NCBI GenBank assembly: GCA_008508345.1
Contig: QNGE01000904.1
Span: forward strand, 146,594-210,593
DNA length: 64,000 bases
Reading direction: 5' to 3'
DNA from: Paragonimus westermani
Taxonomy: Eukaryota > Platyhelminthes > Trematoda > Plagiorchiida > Troglotrematidae
Shown here: piece after piece, positions 12,601-24,400 of the stretch
How the letters are laid out: each line of letters opens with the position of its first letter
Position numbering within the stretch: the stretch's first letter is position 1
Made by a program: the position numbers and the translations under genes
The notes under the pieces: model-generated
What the model saw: only the letters and a program-made list of their open reading frames with translations
What the model was told of the DNA's origin: nothing
Database searches by the model: none

Positions 12601-15600
12601 TGAACATCGATTCTGATTGTTATGTACGTGTAAGTACATTAGAAGCTAGTGGAAGAGTTTCATGATTTCTTGTTATTTTGAGTTGAAGTGCATTCACATT
12701 CCGCAGCGTCCTTTACAGTCAGAACTAAAGGTTTGGGTTGTTTACGTTGAATGCATCGGTCGTTCTATTGATCCGATTTTGTCGAACTTCATCCATAGCG
12801 TCAGGCAGCTGAGTGCAAAACCAAAATACCGACTTACTACCACCTTCATCCGTTATGTATAATAATTAGGTTGCCTTTATTCTGAACACACTCGTGTTCA
12901 GCTCATAAAATTGGTTTATGCTTTATCGTGTTGTCATAGATTGACTAAAACGCTAGGCTTGTGTGGCAGGAGTATCTGTGACCGTTCTAGTGTAAGCAGA
13001 GTTCTACCAGCATGGTAGATTGGCACACAATTTACCAGCACATTACCGCTGCGCGATTCATGTGGCAAGTTTTCTTTGTCAATCAAATTTCACCAAATTT
13101 GCCATGTAAACTTCTGACTGGAGCATCCTTTGTGCAGTATGCCGTTTGTAAACGTTCATCATCCATTTTGTAAGTACAAATTGCTATTGTCCGACAAACA
13201 TTAAGATTACATCCACTTGTACCTTCGGTATGTCTGTGACGAAAGTAAGTTGAATGAGACTCAGATTTAAGACCAGAAAGCTGTTATTGTCTTCCGGAAA
13301 AGCAAGAAGGCTGAATCTTAAACAATTACTTATTCAACTATGTGGACGGACCGGATTCGCTGTATAAAACGAGGCTCTGTGATCTTGTCGCAAGCCAAGA
13401 TATGTGTAAATCAATCGAAATTTGATACACAGGAAACTAACTTACAGAATGATAGCAGCACTTAACACTCTACCGTCGTCGATTTCTAAATACACGTGTG
13501 CTCTCTATCAAAGATGACACAACATTTTTATTGATAAACCCGTTTTTGTTTAGACAAATTATTTCCATTCAGTGAACATTATTGCATTAGTGCTCCGGTT
13601 GGAGTCTAGTTCAATCTCAGAGACAAGCTGAAAGTGCGTTATATCGAAAATCAAACCAAATCATCCCATTGCTAGTAACGATTGTTAAATTAATGTACTT
13701 GCTGCAACAGTGCTCTTCCAATAATCAAACTGTCTCAGAAGTTTCAATCATTGCAAACGAAAACAGTCGAACGGAATTACTCTTAAATCTTACAATGGTC
13801 ACACTTTTAAGCTCATCTGAATACAATCACCACAGATTCAATTTTTCTTGGATCCGATAACGGTTAGTTCGGAGTAAACCGGAGAGTTACAATGCCGGTG
13901 TTACATCATAAGTGTGATAGCCTTCTTCGTGTTGATCCGCACATGCATGGATGCTGCTGGTTCCACTGAATCTGGTGAATAAGATTTTGAAGTGCGATAA
14001 AACGGACCGATTGGCCTTCTACGAAGAAGTGATGTGTGACTAAGTAAATGTATGCCTTTCATTAACGTCTTCACTAAAAATTTCAGTGATAATAGCAGGT
14101 AATGCTCAATGTTTCACACTACTATATGGTGCAGCTTACAGCGATTGGGGAGTGAGTCGTCCCGATATGTTAGTGGTACAAAAGCCCTTATACTGTCATA
14201 ATTAATGAAGACAGTTCCTTTAATTGATTCACCCTCGAAATTTAATCTGTCCGGTCGATGAACAACGCCTCCAATTGGTTTTAATCAGCACTAGGATATC
14301 AAAATGGAAAATGAATTGAGAAACACAATGAATTATGGGTTTTTGTTAACAAAAGCACATAAGTTAAACCGTGAATACCTCTTCTGAAATGACCAAATGA
14401 AGTGGAAATCTTACTTTCTCCAAGTTTATCACCAATATCAGCGGGCGTCCTCAATGTCCTTCATGCATCTACCTTCCGTGCGTAAGATCAGTATCAACAA
14501 TCGCAGGCGCTCAGTCACCCGAGCATAGCATCTTAAGTTTAATGAAGTCGATATTATTCTATGAAACTGCAAGTTAAAACCTAATGGTCAACTTTGCTTC
14601 AATGCGTAAAAACTTTGTCAGTGTTTCAAACCAAAAAAGACAGAAGGCGTTTGTGTTAAACCACATTGATTGATAACAAGTGGGTTTACATTTTGCTGAT
14701 TAGTCTAATTCCCTGATTAAAAACTGTACTCACTCGTTTGACTTAATAAAAATTAGTTTTTGCTCGAAAAAATACCGCAGTCTCATCATAATAGTCTGGA
14801 TACACTTGACTTAGGCAGTGTGCAATCAGAAAATGAAAGCTGGTTAATTCCGAAGTTGCAATTACGATAGTAAAAACCAGTAGTAACAGAGGGAAGGGAC
14901 TGGAGTAGGTTGCCTGTCTGCCACACAAAAGGTGTGCGACCCTTGAGAGACGAAGTGTCACTAGCCTCTGGTTAACACGTTTTTCAGTAGTTATTATTGT
15001 GGACCAAGTGAGCAAGATTTCTAGCAAGTTTTTGGTCTGAGTTTTCAAATTTTACTGATCCAAGTTGTTGATAGACTTCTGCTCTGCTGTTCACTTAGGC
15101 TGCTTGGATTTCCTGATTGGTTTAACGCTTTCACACATCCATTAGCAATATTCTTTTCAGTTTATTTGTAAATAACGTCATCTCTTCAGGATTTTGACAT
15201 TCATGAAGGAGATTGGAAATGATGATATTTTTCAAGTTAAAAATCGCTGACATTTGTTTGTGGATTTTGTAAACATAATTACGTCCCACCAAGTCTCTTT
15301 CGAAAGAAAATACCAGACTCGAGCTTCAATAGTGTTAGAGTTTACAAGGCCACGGGATCTTCTTCCTCGTATCCTGGTCACGGCACCAATTGTTGTGAAC
15401 CCAGAAGGCGGATGGCACGGAGGTTATTTGGGAAACCAATACACGACTTAAGCGTCTCAACGGGAATATGAGCAGAAACACTTATTTGCGCACCACACTC
15501 GTCCGATAATGCTCCAGTCGCTGTAGACACCATGTCTCATTTCCGTCATGTGGCGAAAGCCATTTCATGTCATTCTGCCTTCCAATGATCCTTCCCGTAT

Positions 15601-15978
15601 CTCTCCCGTATTTATCCCGTGGTCATTTCCATCTGAATAGTAGTGTGAGTAGTATGGTCCAACCGTCTATCCTCAATACATACGTACATTGCATGCAGCA
15701 TTGTAAGAATCTTCAAGGTGGGCACATACAACGAAACAAGTTAAGAACAACTGATGATGACGTAGTGGATCCGTGCACTAGTTGTTGCACGGCATAAAAC
15801 TTAAAAGTTGACAAACAAATGAGCAGTCCATTATGAAATGGAAAACGGTTGTTCAGGATGGATTCGCCGGGATTTTCAACGCATCCAACAAACTTACTGT
15901 CGAAAAACAAATGATCAGTCTTGATTCACGTTGGCATTGCCGAGTCCACAGAGGGAATGAGTGCGCAACCAGATAATT
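6642..15978 (-). CDS. Hypothetical multi-exon gene, 3' part (model B)
   Basis: Product not recognised. Proposed exons, 5' to 3' on the minus strand, are 15978-15898, 14795-14734, 12083-12009, 9155-8948, 8580-8534, 7895-7874, 7630-7564, 7227-7117, 6958-6886, and a last exon starting at 6755. They total 248 codons with consistent phase. The stop TGA would be split: TG ends the 6886 exon and A opens the last one. A canonical AATAAA follows at 6647-6642 with GT-rich sequence beyond. Donors include GTAAGT (before 15898 and 12009), GTGAGT (before 14734, 7564 and 6886), GTATGT (before 7874) and GTAAGA (before 7117). The acceptor of the 7227 exon is TTTTTCCAG. Peptides look ordinary, for example SRQEDTVLMAWFLDSISGQ. 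The 22-nt exon and the GTGTAA donor before 8948 are weak. It would be convergent with model A. Confidence 0.22.
9621..9756 (-). repeat. Family 1 tRNA-derived SINE, decayed copy A
   Basis: Read on the minus strand this matches copy B at 9832-9995 over its length. It has the shared lead-in AATTTCTG, the box A-like TAGCTCAGTTGATTGAAC, a diverged box B region, and the tail CGCAGTTGGGTCTC. It faces copy B across a 75-nt spacer, giving an inverted pair. Substitutions in the T-loop show that it is dead as a tRNA promoter. Confidence 0.75.
9832..9995 (+). repeat. Family 1 tRNA-derived SINE, copy B
   Basis: This is the clearest full-length copy. A tRNA-like head runs from GGCTTCGTAGCTCAGCTGG (5' acceptor strand, D-arm and box A) to GGTTCGAATACAGCTGAAGT (T-arm, box B and 3' acceptor strand). 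The two acceptor strands can pair with few mismatches. It is followed by the non-tRNA tail shared with copies A, C and D (GCAGTTGGGTC, then CTAAATT and ACTTATCATTAATACGTA). Family 1 would be transcribed by RNA polymerase III from the internal boxes and moved by a LINE reverse transcriptase. That is general SINE biology, not something seen here. Confidence 0.8.
10184..10445 (+). CDS. Possible terminal exon, unknown product
   Basis: A good acceptor (AACCTTTTAG) opens an interval in which two frames look coding. Frame one, starting exactly at the acceptor, reads EEKFRYASHISFVPTEGP and stops after 36 codons. The frame shifted by one base stays open to TGA at 10443-10445 and ends in RIVAQKSWKAFINAHQQLKE. 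No domain was recognised. The competing frames make this either a terminal exon in the longer frame or a frameshifted pseudo-exon. A GTAAGG lies just beyond the stop, so the segment could also be untranslated. Confidence 0.2.
10450..12000. other. No supportable gene
   Basis: Open frames at chance length on both strands. One acceptor-led frame at 10556-10717 (stop at its end) is the only thing that could be an exon. I see no repeat-family match and no hairpin. Confidence 0.4.
12090..14730. other. No supportable gene; probable intron of model B
   Basis: AT-rich unique sequence. If model B is right this is one of its introns. The frame at 13669-13860 is open but has no donor and no composition bias worth calling. 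Confidence 0.35.
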
Positions 15979-16499
15979 CTAAAACCAAGCTGAAATGAAT
16001 GGTTCGCCTCTGTTAACCTTCAACTTCTGGTACTCAGTACGCAGCAAGCTTGTGCACCATATACAAACGAAACACTCAACCTTCGATACAGTGTGCACTT
16101 ATCAAGTCACGTGTATTGACCCGGAAATGTACGTGTGTGTGTGTAAGTAGAAAATGGTTCAAGTCTTTGTTAACCTGTGGTTTGAGTTCCGTAACTTGAC
16201 AAAAACAATCATGATAGACTTTGTGAAGTCAATTGTACGAAACTCGTATTGTTTATGCGAATTCAATCAACTGACAAATTCGGTTTGATTCATCATGTTC
16301 CACAACCAAAAGCTGAATATATTGCGTGATCTGTTATGAACCATTAGTTCTCATATTAGTATACGAACCAGTTTCATCGTCAGATATCAGGACAATGGGC
16401 TACACATTCGCAGGCACAACAATCTTTTATTGCCTTTCGTGGACCTAGCGAACAGAAGGAAGAATACTGCGCACCGCATTGAATAGAGATTGTAGGTCA

Positions 16500-16850
16500 T
16501 TTTTGAAGGTCAAAGTCCCCTTCGACTGACCTTATTGCGCCTCCCCCCTCGTGACCCAGTCCAACAACACACGCCTGAACGTACTGGACCATCCAGCCCG
16601 CATCCCCCCACCATTGAACCTCACACACCGGCCGCCCACCTATTGTTATCTGTCAATCGCACCCTCCCTACCTGCTGTGAATACGGTCCACCATGAAACT
16701 GTCAGCAGCTAATCGGTCTGCCCGAAGGTCGGGTAGTTAGACACACATCAGACCGATGTGATCGCACTCGGTCGGTTTGACATCGCCTGCCGGTCGTTTG
16801 TGCCTGTAATTGTCGTGCCCTTTGGACACTTGACGGTCTATTTCGGCCAA
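16500..16850. repeat. C-rich, GC-rich segment, probable repeat fragment
   Basis: An abrupt compositional island in AT-rich surroundings: several C runs of 5-6 on the plus strand, then a section with inverted words (GCCCGAAGGTCGGG; TCAGACCGATGTGATCGCA). It has no open frame of note and no second copy in the window. It looks like the body of a mobile element or satellite inserted into unique sequence. Family 3 repeat sequence begins about 550 bp downstream. Confidence 0.4.
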
Positions 16851-17317
16851 ACATTGCTTTATCCCACGAATGCAAATGAACTGGGGTTCTCGTAATTGAT
16901 TATATTATTTTTGTCAATAGTACCGCATTTCCAGAGACTTGATTTGATTCTCATATTTGGTGTCGTTGGTTATACGTGCTTCACTCAACGTTCGTCGAAA
17001 ATGTGGTTCACACATCCCGGTCGCAGTTTTCAGCACGGGTGTCTCATGAGAACCCGTAACAACTTCACAGTAATACGAACCTCCGCTGATCACCATTCCG
17101 CACAGTTCGGTTACAGTTGGCTCTCTTTTACATGATCTGCTTACGTGACACCCGCTATGTGAACAACCGGTGACAGCAGTATGGAGCGAACCTGGATAGT
17201 GATTGACTGGGCTAACGTTTATCCATTTAATCTCCATAGATGCTGATGGCCTCATCAATCTGTATTTCGACCAAAGAAGTACCACTGCGAGAAGTTATTC
17301 CTAAGAGGTGTGCCTGA

Positions 17318-17349
17318 CGTTTCGGCCCCAAGCTGGGGTCAGTGTATTA
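17318..17349. repeat. Short GC-rich hairpin
   Basis: GGCCCCAAGCTGGGGTC is a near-perfect inverted repeat preceded by TGACGTTTC, between the C-rich segment and the family 3 repeat. It is probably part of the same repetitive insertion. Confidence 0.35.
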
Positions 17350-17394
17350 GACTAAACGTTCGATTTCCTAGCGTGAGTCACACGAAATGAAATG

Positions 17395-17575
17395 GTTCTT
17401 AGTACATAGAGAACAGCATAGGCGTCCATGACAACCGTGATGTTCTGAGACCAGTGTCGTCTGTACATGTTTTTTGTCTGTAGTTATGTTGGAGCGCATA
17501 ACCCACGTAGCAGTCTTCCGGATAAACCACCCTTGCATCATCCGCTTTGTTGGCTCACAGTAGTAATGCTGAATC
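17395..17575. repeat. Family 3 repeat, copy 1
   Basis: This aligns with 24085-24265. Shared words include ACCAGTGTCGT, a T-rich run, GTAGT-AT-TTG-AGCGCAT, and TC-GAATAAAC-AC-CTTGC. Neither copy carries an intact protein and no tRNA-like boxes are visible. Class unknown; it could be the 3' part of a LINE or a fragment of an unclassified element. Strand cannot be assigned. Confidence 0.6.
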
Positions 17576-18187
17576 ATTGATGGTTTTGTTATCGGCGCGA
17601 TGTAAATGGATAAACATTTGAAGTATGAAACGTACGAGGAGAATCTAACACTGTTAAGTGGGATACATGATCAATGCGCAAGCAGATTAGTGAAATCGAA
17701 TTCACTCGCTATAGCCCGACGTTGGTTCTGTATAACCTGTTAGTTTATTGTTCTAGTTAAGAGGTAGAAACGATGAAATAATGTTCTATTTAGTCAGATC
17801 CATATAGTTTCAATGAAAGTTCAAATAGTTTCGGCTTATACACGAGAGGCCCAAGCGTGCAGACATTTTGCTTACATTTGTTAATGGTCGTCATTCAAGA
17901 AATGGTGCGTTTACGAATAGATGTACGTATTATGGATGTCACATTCCTCGACGTTTATCAGTCGAGCAGCTGAGTAGTCATTTCTCTTGAAATACGTTAA
18001 CCCATTGGTATCACTGATATTGTCGTGGAATCCAAGTGATGGGATTCCAAACGTTCCGTTTGAACTTTTATTCTATCATTCATTTTTCCTTAATTCAAGA
18101 GTATCCACTTCCTTTTGAGCAACAGTGTTCTTTCACAACGTCTACTAGCCGCTAAGGACTGTCTCAAATTCTTGAACAGAACTTCAG

Positions 18188-18464
18188 ATTGCAAGGCCAA
18201 TTCAGAGGCAGTATGATACCACACGTCTTGTTCACACTATCTTCGTGTCCACTGGAAAACATGCATGTGATTTGCTGCAAAACTTTGGGGATAGCAGTAG
18301 CTCCATTATCAAACTGAGTCATTCTGATAGAAACGTATACGAAAAGATATTGATTTTGTGTGTGCTAGCACACACCACTTTCCTGTGCTCTCGGTTGGAC
18401 AATATTGTAAAAACTTATCAGCCAACTTTTTCAGAGCTCACTGAACAAATGAATGTACAACAAA
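18188..18464 (+). CDS. Candidate internal exon, unknown product
   Basis: A 277-nt interval open in one frame, with an acceptor (GAACAGAACTTCAG) and a GTAAGA donor after 18464 (phase 0 in, 1 out). The peptide begins IARPIQRQYDTTRLVHTIF and ends FSELTEQMNVQQ, with a hydrophobic middle (ILILCVLAHTTFLC) that could be a buried helix. The frame runs on to a stop at 18512-18514, so it could also be a terminal exon. No family recognised. It is one of the longer splice-bounded open intervals here, but still within chance. Confidence 0.27.
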
Positions 18465-18519
18465 GTAAGACCTCTGTCGTTATTTTTGGCATACAATTAG
18501 ATTCGAAAGAGTGAATAAT

Positions 18520-20410
18520 TTCCATAAACCTATTTGAACGTACATTTTTATATTGTTATTATTGATGAGAGGTTGATGCATAGATCTGAACTTTTTCCCA
18601 CACAGGTGCTCAAGTAAGTCGGAGAAGTTGAATCTACTCGACTGTATGCGACATTGTTATACTCTGACCGTCTTGTATCATGAAAACTTGAGTTTACTGA
18701 GTTTACTTCGGATCAATAAAAATCTGAAAAATGATTGAATTGTAGTTCTATTGCTCCTGTCAGACCGTTTTCTATCGTTCAAGTTATATATATATATGAA
18801 TTGGTTAATAATCTTGGAAAACTCCTACACATGCAACACCACCAAGCCAAATCATCCAGAAGTGAGACAGACATGCTACTTTCTCGTTAGTAGTTAAGAA
18901 ACGATTGCCTAATTTCTGAAACTGCTACAACTCAAAATCTACCGAAGTATCTAATGCTGTTCGTCAGTCTCCCCATTGTTCTTGAACAGTTATTTCAGCC
19001 GGTCGGGATTAAGCTTATCAAATGCATTTAGTATGCACTTTTGACAATATAACATATGGACAATCAGAGCGATAGGTCTGGCGTTTTCAGTCTATAAGAA
19101 ATTTCGCAATCACCCACAAACCCGGATTGTGAGAAGGCAGACGAAAGTAATACTGACCTTGTACTTTTAACCACAGATGAGGCTACTGAAAACAAAATGT
19201 ATTAGAAATGTATCAAAATATCTGGGACGCCTACTATCCATAAGACATAACAGAATGCACTGTTTTGTGTTTAGGACATACATTGTTCACTGTCATAAAA
19301 ACTACCCTAACAATTTTCCGTGACACTCTGAATATGAGTGTCACTGATCACAATTCCCTCAAATGTGGAATATCTGAAGGATTTTTAAGGTTTACTGGCC
19401 AATTATCACGTGGGATCTGGTGAATAACTTTATTCACGGTCAGTTTGGATTTTCGCCAATGTAAAGTTCATACATACATCTGAGCCATGTTCGCAAATAA
19501 GTAGCTTCTGATTCCGCCCTAACTGGGTCCACGATGACCTCAAAACCATTGTGGACATTCCTCCATTTGTAGACAGTACATTGTGTGCTCTGTTTTATTC
19601 ACATGCTTGCTATAAAAAAAGAGAAAATGTTTCTTCCAACCTGCTTGCTTTAAAAAGTTGAGCAGCTAGCAACATTCTAACTGCATTTGGGTGGGTTATC
19701 GCACGCTACTGTGATAATGATATGCCTACTTCAATGCTCTCCTGATTCCGCTCTCACAGTTTTCAATGGAAGCAGTATGATATCTTTTTGCCCATTCTAC
19801 TGTGATTCTGTGCGGTTGAACTTCATCGAATTGTAGAATCGAACGCCGTTAGCTCGCACCGGTTTGTTTCTCTATATCTCAGTGTTATTAAGTGAGTTCC
19901 GTAAATAAAACGTCTTGACTGTGTGACAACAGCTAACAGCTGCAAGTAGTTTAAATTTGGCAACACTTGAATCGTTTTCGTTTCGATTTAGTCAAACAAG
20001 ATGCAAGTTGAACGCTCCATAATTTTACAACAGACCAGTCCCTTTGTTATGAGAAAGATAGCTTCAATTATGTCTTTCTGACAAACCTGCGATGCAGAGC
20101 TTAGCGCAAATGAAAGCATTTAAATAGCTGATCCCTAGACGTTTGTTGAGCATCTGCACGCAAAGCTGGAACTGGATGGGTCAATACGAGTGACATTGTT
20201 ACCTTACGAAATTTTGCTAACTTCCCTAAAGATTACCCCTTCAAATGTGCAAGATCAAACCACCGTAATTCTGGTTATTTGTTGTTCAAAAAGTGACCGT
20301 TGATTGGTGGACATGGATAGTTTATTTTTTAGAGTTGTTGAACCCTGAACACAAGGCAAGAATTTGTTTTGGGTAGGACACTTTAACGCCCAAATTATTC
20401 CCATCGTTTC
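18520..20410. other. No supportable gene
   Basis: AT-rich unique sequence with a short (TA)n run at 18785-18797. No coding interval with both splice signals, and no repeat-family match. Confidence 0.4.
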
Positions 20411-20416
20411 TTCCAG

Positions 20417-20454
20417 TGTTAACGAGCTCCTGTTAAATTTCCGTCATGACGACA
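20417..20454 (+). CDS. Candidate 38-nt exon
   Basis: The acceptor CCCATCGTTTCTTCCAG and the donor GACA|GTAAGT flank 38 nt open only in the frame reading VNELLLNFRHDD (phase 2 in, 1 out). Both sites are excellent, but an interval this short is weak evidence for coding. No neighbouring exon of matching phase was found. Confidence 0.18.
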
Positions 20455-21369
20455 GTAAGTCAAATGGTTGCATTAGTCCTAATATACGAAGCTTTACACA
20501 TGTTCGAATAAACTACACTAAAGTCTGAGACACTGGTTTGTTTGCTGGCCTTCGTTCTGGTTTCCCTGAGGATCCTGCACTGCACTGTCAGAGGAAGTAT
20601 CACTAGTACACGTTTTCCCCCTTGACCAAGATTGTAACGTCAGCTAAACTTTCATGAAGGAATCATATTTATCCATACAACACTGACCTCGTGTTAAGCG
20701 TGAACGAATATTCAGACGTGGAAAATTAGATATGTTCGTTTACGAGTAATGTTTAACTTGGTCAATCCATTCGGAATCGATGATACAACTATTAGAAACT
20801 TTGTTCATCAGAATGATCAGGTTTGGTGAATAGCACTTTCATAGCTGGTAAGCAGCAAGTGCACAAAAGTGATCAGAGATTTTGCATCATAATAAATGTT
20901 CCAGTTCGTCAATCTCGAAACACTGTGTTATACCCGATTTTCACACACGGTAGGGTTTGCCTATCCCTGACAGTGCCCGAGAGTAAACTTGGGCAGCAAT
21001 TTGATTAGACAAATATGTTGACCACTGTGCCGTTGACCTCACAATAAGTAGGAACGAATTGTTATCTCGGAACGCTCATTAACCTTCGCCTGTGAGTAGT
21101 CCTCAAACAGTCCTATATATTTAAAGGTAAATAAAGTTACTGTCGTGACAATTCTAATGCGCAACTCCATAGCTATTTTTCACGAGCTAAGCTGAAGTTA
21201 CAATAAGTGGTAACCTTGTTTAGCGTGTTTTTTCAATATCGGTAATTACAAGGGTTGTCATATGGTGAACACCACTCACAATTAAGGAAAGTTGTTGAAT
21301 TCAGATGTGTTTCATTTCTCCTATTAAATTTGAGGTGCACCAGTACGAAACTTTCGTTTGTTGGGATGG

Positions 21370-21480
21370 GTCATTGGCTCATGTGCTTGTTAATAAGCCT
21401 GTGTTATAAGTTCAAAGCCTGGTCTCTTTGAGCGCGCTCGCATCTAAGAAGCACAGCTCGAGTCTGTCGTTGCCCTTTAG
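21370..21480 (+). repeat. Family 2 element, worn copy
   Basis: Matches the core of the 52243 copy: GTCATTGGCTCATGTG, TGTTAATAAGCCT, AGTTCAAAGCCTGG (box B-like), then CTCGAGTCTGTCGTT. The 5' and 3' arms are too diverged to trace. Confidence 0.4.
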
Positions 21481-22561
21481 TAGGAACCCATTAGGAAAAT
21501 GGTCTATGTAAATACGAAGGCTGAAGCTTATCACCATCCGTGTCGAGGTTTAATAGTCTCGTTTTCCACGCTTTAACAGTGATCGTATATCACTATCCAA
21601 AATATTTCCATGAAGTACAATAGGTTTTGAAAAAATTATCCAAAGACTGTCACTCCTTTTGGTCGTTTGTGCGTACACAAAGTTGACTTTTGCTGATTTA
21701 AGAGTATCAGGCAATATGTATCGTACTTATTATACCTCGACTAAAATTCCCTGGCTGAACGGTTTTGTTCAAAGGGGTGAGTGTTTTATCACAGTTTAAG
21801 CAACTTGTTATCATTTGTACATTCAAAGGTGGATTTCAGTTTCCTGAAAAGTTGGTGTTACCGTCCACTTTGCACCAGGTTGTGATTCGTCCAATGAACG
21901 CTGACCAAATGTAGTCATTGGTTCTTAGAGCGTCTGATCCTAAGACAGTCATGCATTCGCAAATATCTAGGAGGGTGCCATATATAAGCATATACTGAAA
22001 AATCTGTTAGACAAATGACGTTCTACACTTGTCTGGCTTAAGTTCAGACTGAGGGTATGCCCAGTATTCTCATTTGCCTCACAAATACCATGTACTGAGT
22101 CGATAAAACTGGCTAGTTAAAGTCCGGTAGAGGAGGACAGATATAAGTGCCGATGAGCCTCACAGATTTTGTGCTTGATTTTTATACACTATCTTTACTC
22201 TCTCATTGTTGTTTGGGTCCAGAGACGAAACAGTGCACGCTCGGTTTTTCATTCTTGTCATCCGTGTTCTGTGTTAATTGAATTGGCAGATGATTGATCA
22301 ACATTCAGCATTCGTAATTCATTACTATCAAGACTAACCTAACTAACAGTAACAAATTGTCTTACTTGATCAGAGTAAATGGATCGTTAACCAGTGGACA
22401 CGAAAAATTTTGGTCCGAATCTGCTAACCAATAGTGTCTGCAGCTGAACACAATAAGTTATAGTAGGTTGCCTGAAAATTGTATTGATGCAACAACCGGG
22501 GAACGACACTCAACAAAGATGATCGTTACAAACTATACTGAAATGCTTCTGTCGATTGCAG

Positions 22562-22626
22562 GTAGCGAAATCGGTATCGCCACAACGTTTATTGTCCCGA
22601 TGAGCATTTGCGAGTCAAGAAAACCC
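22562..22626 (+). CDS. Candidate exon, unknown product
   Basis: The acceptor GCTTCTGTCGATTGCAG leads into 65 nt open in a single frame reading SEIGIATTFIVPMSICESRK, with a mediocre GTATAG donor (phase 1 in, 0 out). The acceptor is among the best in the window; the donor is not. Confidence 0.2.
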
Positions 22627-23704
22627 GTATAGCTTTACTTACTAACCGTAGGCAACTCATTTTATGTGCCAGTAAGTAACTAACTATTTATCTTTGCTTT
22701 CTGCCTGTTTGGGTGTAATAGTGATACTCGGTACTAAAATGTATGTCAATAATTTCATTCGATATATGCTGTTTCGATTTTCATCCCAGTCCCGTATTTT
22801 CGACAGTTGACTGAATACTATCTGTACAATCTCTATCTTCTCCCTACCGTTTTCAGACGGTTCTACAGAGCTTAGTGTTTCAACCGTAAGCGACTACTTT
22901 ACCTCGAAATGACAAGTCGTGTGCGTATGGGACATAAATTAAATTATCTGAGAAAGAGAATGGAGGCAGACAATGTAGACAAAAGCAAACAGACCTAGAC
23001 AAACAGTGCTGATTTGCTAGGACTTGTCTTAAATTTCTCATACCCGTATTAAACTTGTCCAACTAGTGTGCTGGTTAGAAACGGGAAATAGCATTACGAA
23101 TGGTTGTATTCAGTGATGACGATGGCACGTTAGTTTCGGATAAAGCATTGGAGTTTAGGCGCAATATAATAAGAAAAGCAAATTGTTTACATTTTATGTG
23201 ACCTATTTGGTGTCACATCTTGTACGAGTCACTGTGGAACCAGAAACACACCAAGTGTAACGGCGTAACTCAGGAAATGGGACAGTTATTACAACAAACT
23301 GCAAGTCAACATAAGTTCGTCCCTGGTAAGCCGGTCGTACATGCGGCTCCAATTTAAACAACCAATAGAAACGTAAAACCACACTTTACGTGCCAAGATA
23401 GCATTCTTTCTATTAGCCTCATATCGTTCTTTTATAGTTAACGAATTCGCTTAGTTCGCTCGAGGTAGCTACATGACAGTTACGTGAACATCATCTGCAG
23501 AATTTCTAAATGAAAGGGGCAACAGTCGGGCAGGCACTACTACTGTTAGCATGATAGGAGTTTAGTGAGCGCGAACGATCACAACATACTGCTCACACCA
23601 CTGTTGTTCAGTAGTGAGGTAGGGACATGGATTTTGACAGTGAAGTAGTGTTGTATCTGTATTCGAGCCCCATCCGCTACAAGCCTTACGGACAATAACA
23701 ACGG

Positions 23705-23830
23705 TAGTGGGAACACGTGACTCAGTAGAAGTGAATACTTCATCGTCGCACTGTACAACTATTCGGGTCATTTTAAAGTGCATGAGCGAGTGAGCCTTTG
23801 GTCTTTGAAGCCTCGACCAATCAGAACGCA
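23705..23830. repeat. Family 3 repeat, partial copy
   Basis: Shares GTCATTTTAAAGTGCATGA and the spacing around it with the other two copies. It lies directly upstream of the family 1 palindrome, with another family 3 copy downstream, so the SINE sequence sits between two direct copies of family 3. Confidence 0.5.
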
Positions 23831-23886
23831 CTTCGAGCCTTGGCACGAGTGTAGGGCACACAGGCGGACTTCACATTTATACAAGC

Positions 23887-23967
23887 CAGGGCTTCCGCTG
23901 GATTCGAACCAGCGACAGACACAGGCATGCTGTGTCTGTCGCTGGTTCGAATCCAGCCAAAGCCCTG
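23887..23967. repeat. Palindrome built from family 1 SINE sequence
   Basis: Two 37-nt arms (23887-23923 and 23931-23967) pair at 35 of 37 positions around a 7-nt loop, GGCATGC. The right arm is the T-arm, box B and acceptor part of family 1 (GCTGGTTCGAATCCAGCC). The left arm is the same segment inverted. Family 1's tail continues to the right only, so this is one truncated copy joined head to head with a short inverted piece. Confidence 0.85.
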
Positions 23968-24035
23968 AATTTTCACAGTTGGGTCTCATCTAAATTCATA
24001 AATCTGCAACACTACTTGTTAGTAATGTATACAAG
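23931..24035 (+). repeat. Family 1 SINE, 3' part, copy C
   Basis: Contains box B GGTTCGAATCC in canonical form and the family tail (CACAGTTGGGTCTC, CTAAATTCATAAATCT, ACTTGTTAGTAATGTA), matching copy B. The D-arm half is missing and is replaced by the inverted piece described separately. Confidence 0.75.
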
Positions 24036-24084
24036 TAGCCGCTAGCAAAACACAAGTATCATCGGAGTGCTGCATGGCATGAAG

Positions 24085-24265
24085 TGGGTATTGGCACATA
24101 AAACAACTGAACACTGGTGTCCGTGGCAGCCGTGAAGTTATGAAACCAGTGTCGTATACCGAGGAGTGTTTGTTTTGTAGTCATTTTGAAGCGCATGACT
24201 CATGTGTTGGTTTTCTGAATAAACAACTCTTGCGTTACCCACCTTCTTGACTTACAACAGTGATC
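24085..24265. repeat. Family 3 repeat, copy 2
   Basis: Best partner of the 17395-17575 copy, colinear over about 180 bp. It starts about 50 bp after the family 1 tail ends. Confidence 0.6.
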
Positions 24266-24400
24266 TTCCTGTTCAATATACATTTTGAAGCCTGGTCATG
24301 ATTTCTTGAGAATACTGTCTTCAGTGGTTGTTCAGTAGCTAGCTGTCCATCCTTGTAAATGAGAGTGTCCGAAAGATGCTAAATGTTCGGCTCATTATAG

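Noticed and set aside
22880..23062. Minus-strand frame of 60 codons
   Set aside because: No splice signals and chance length.
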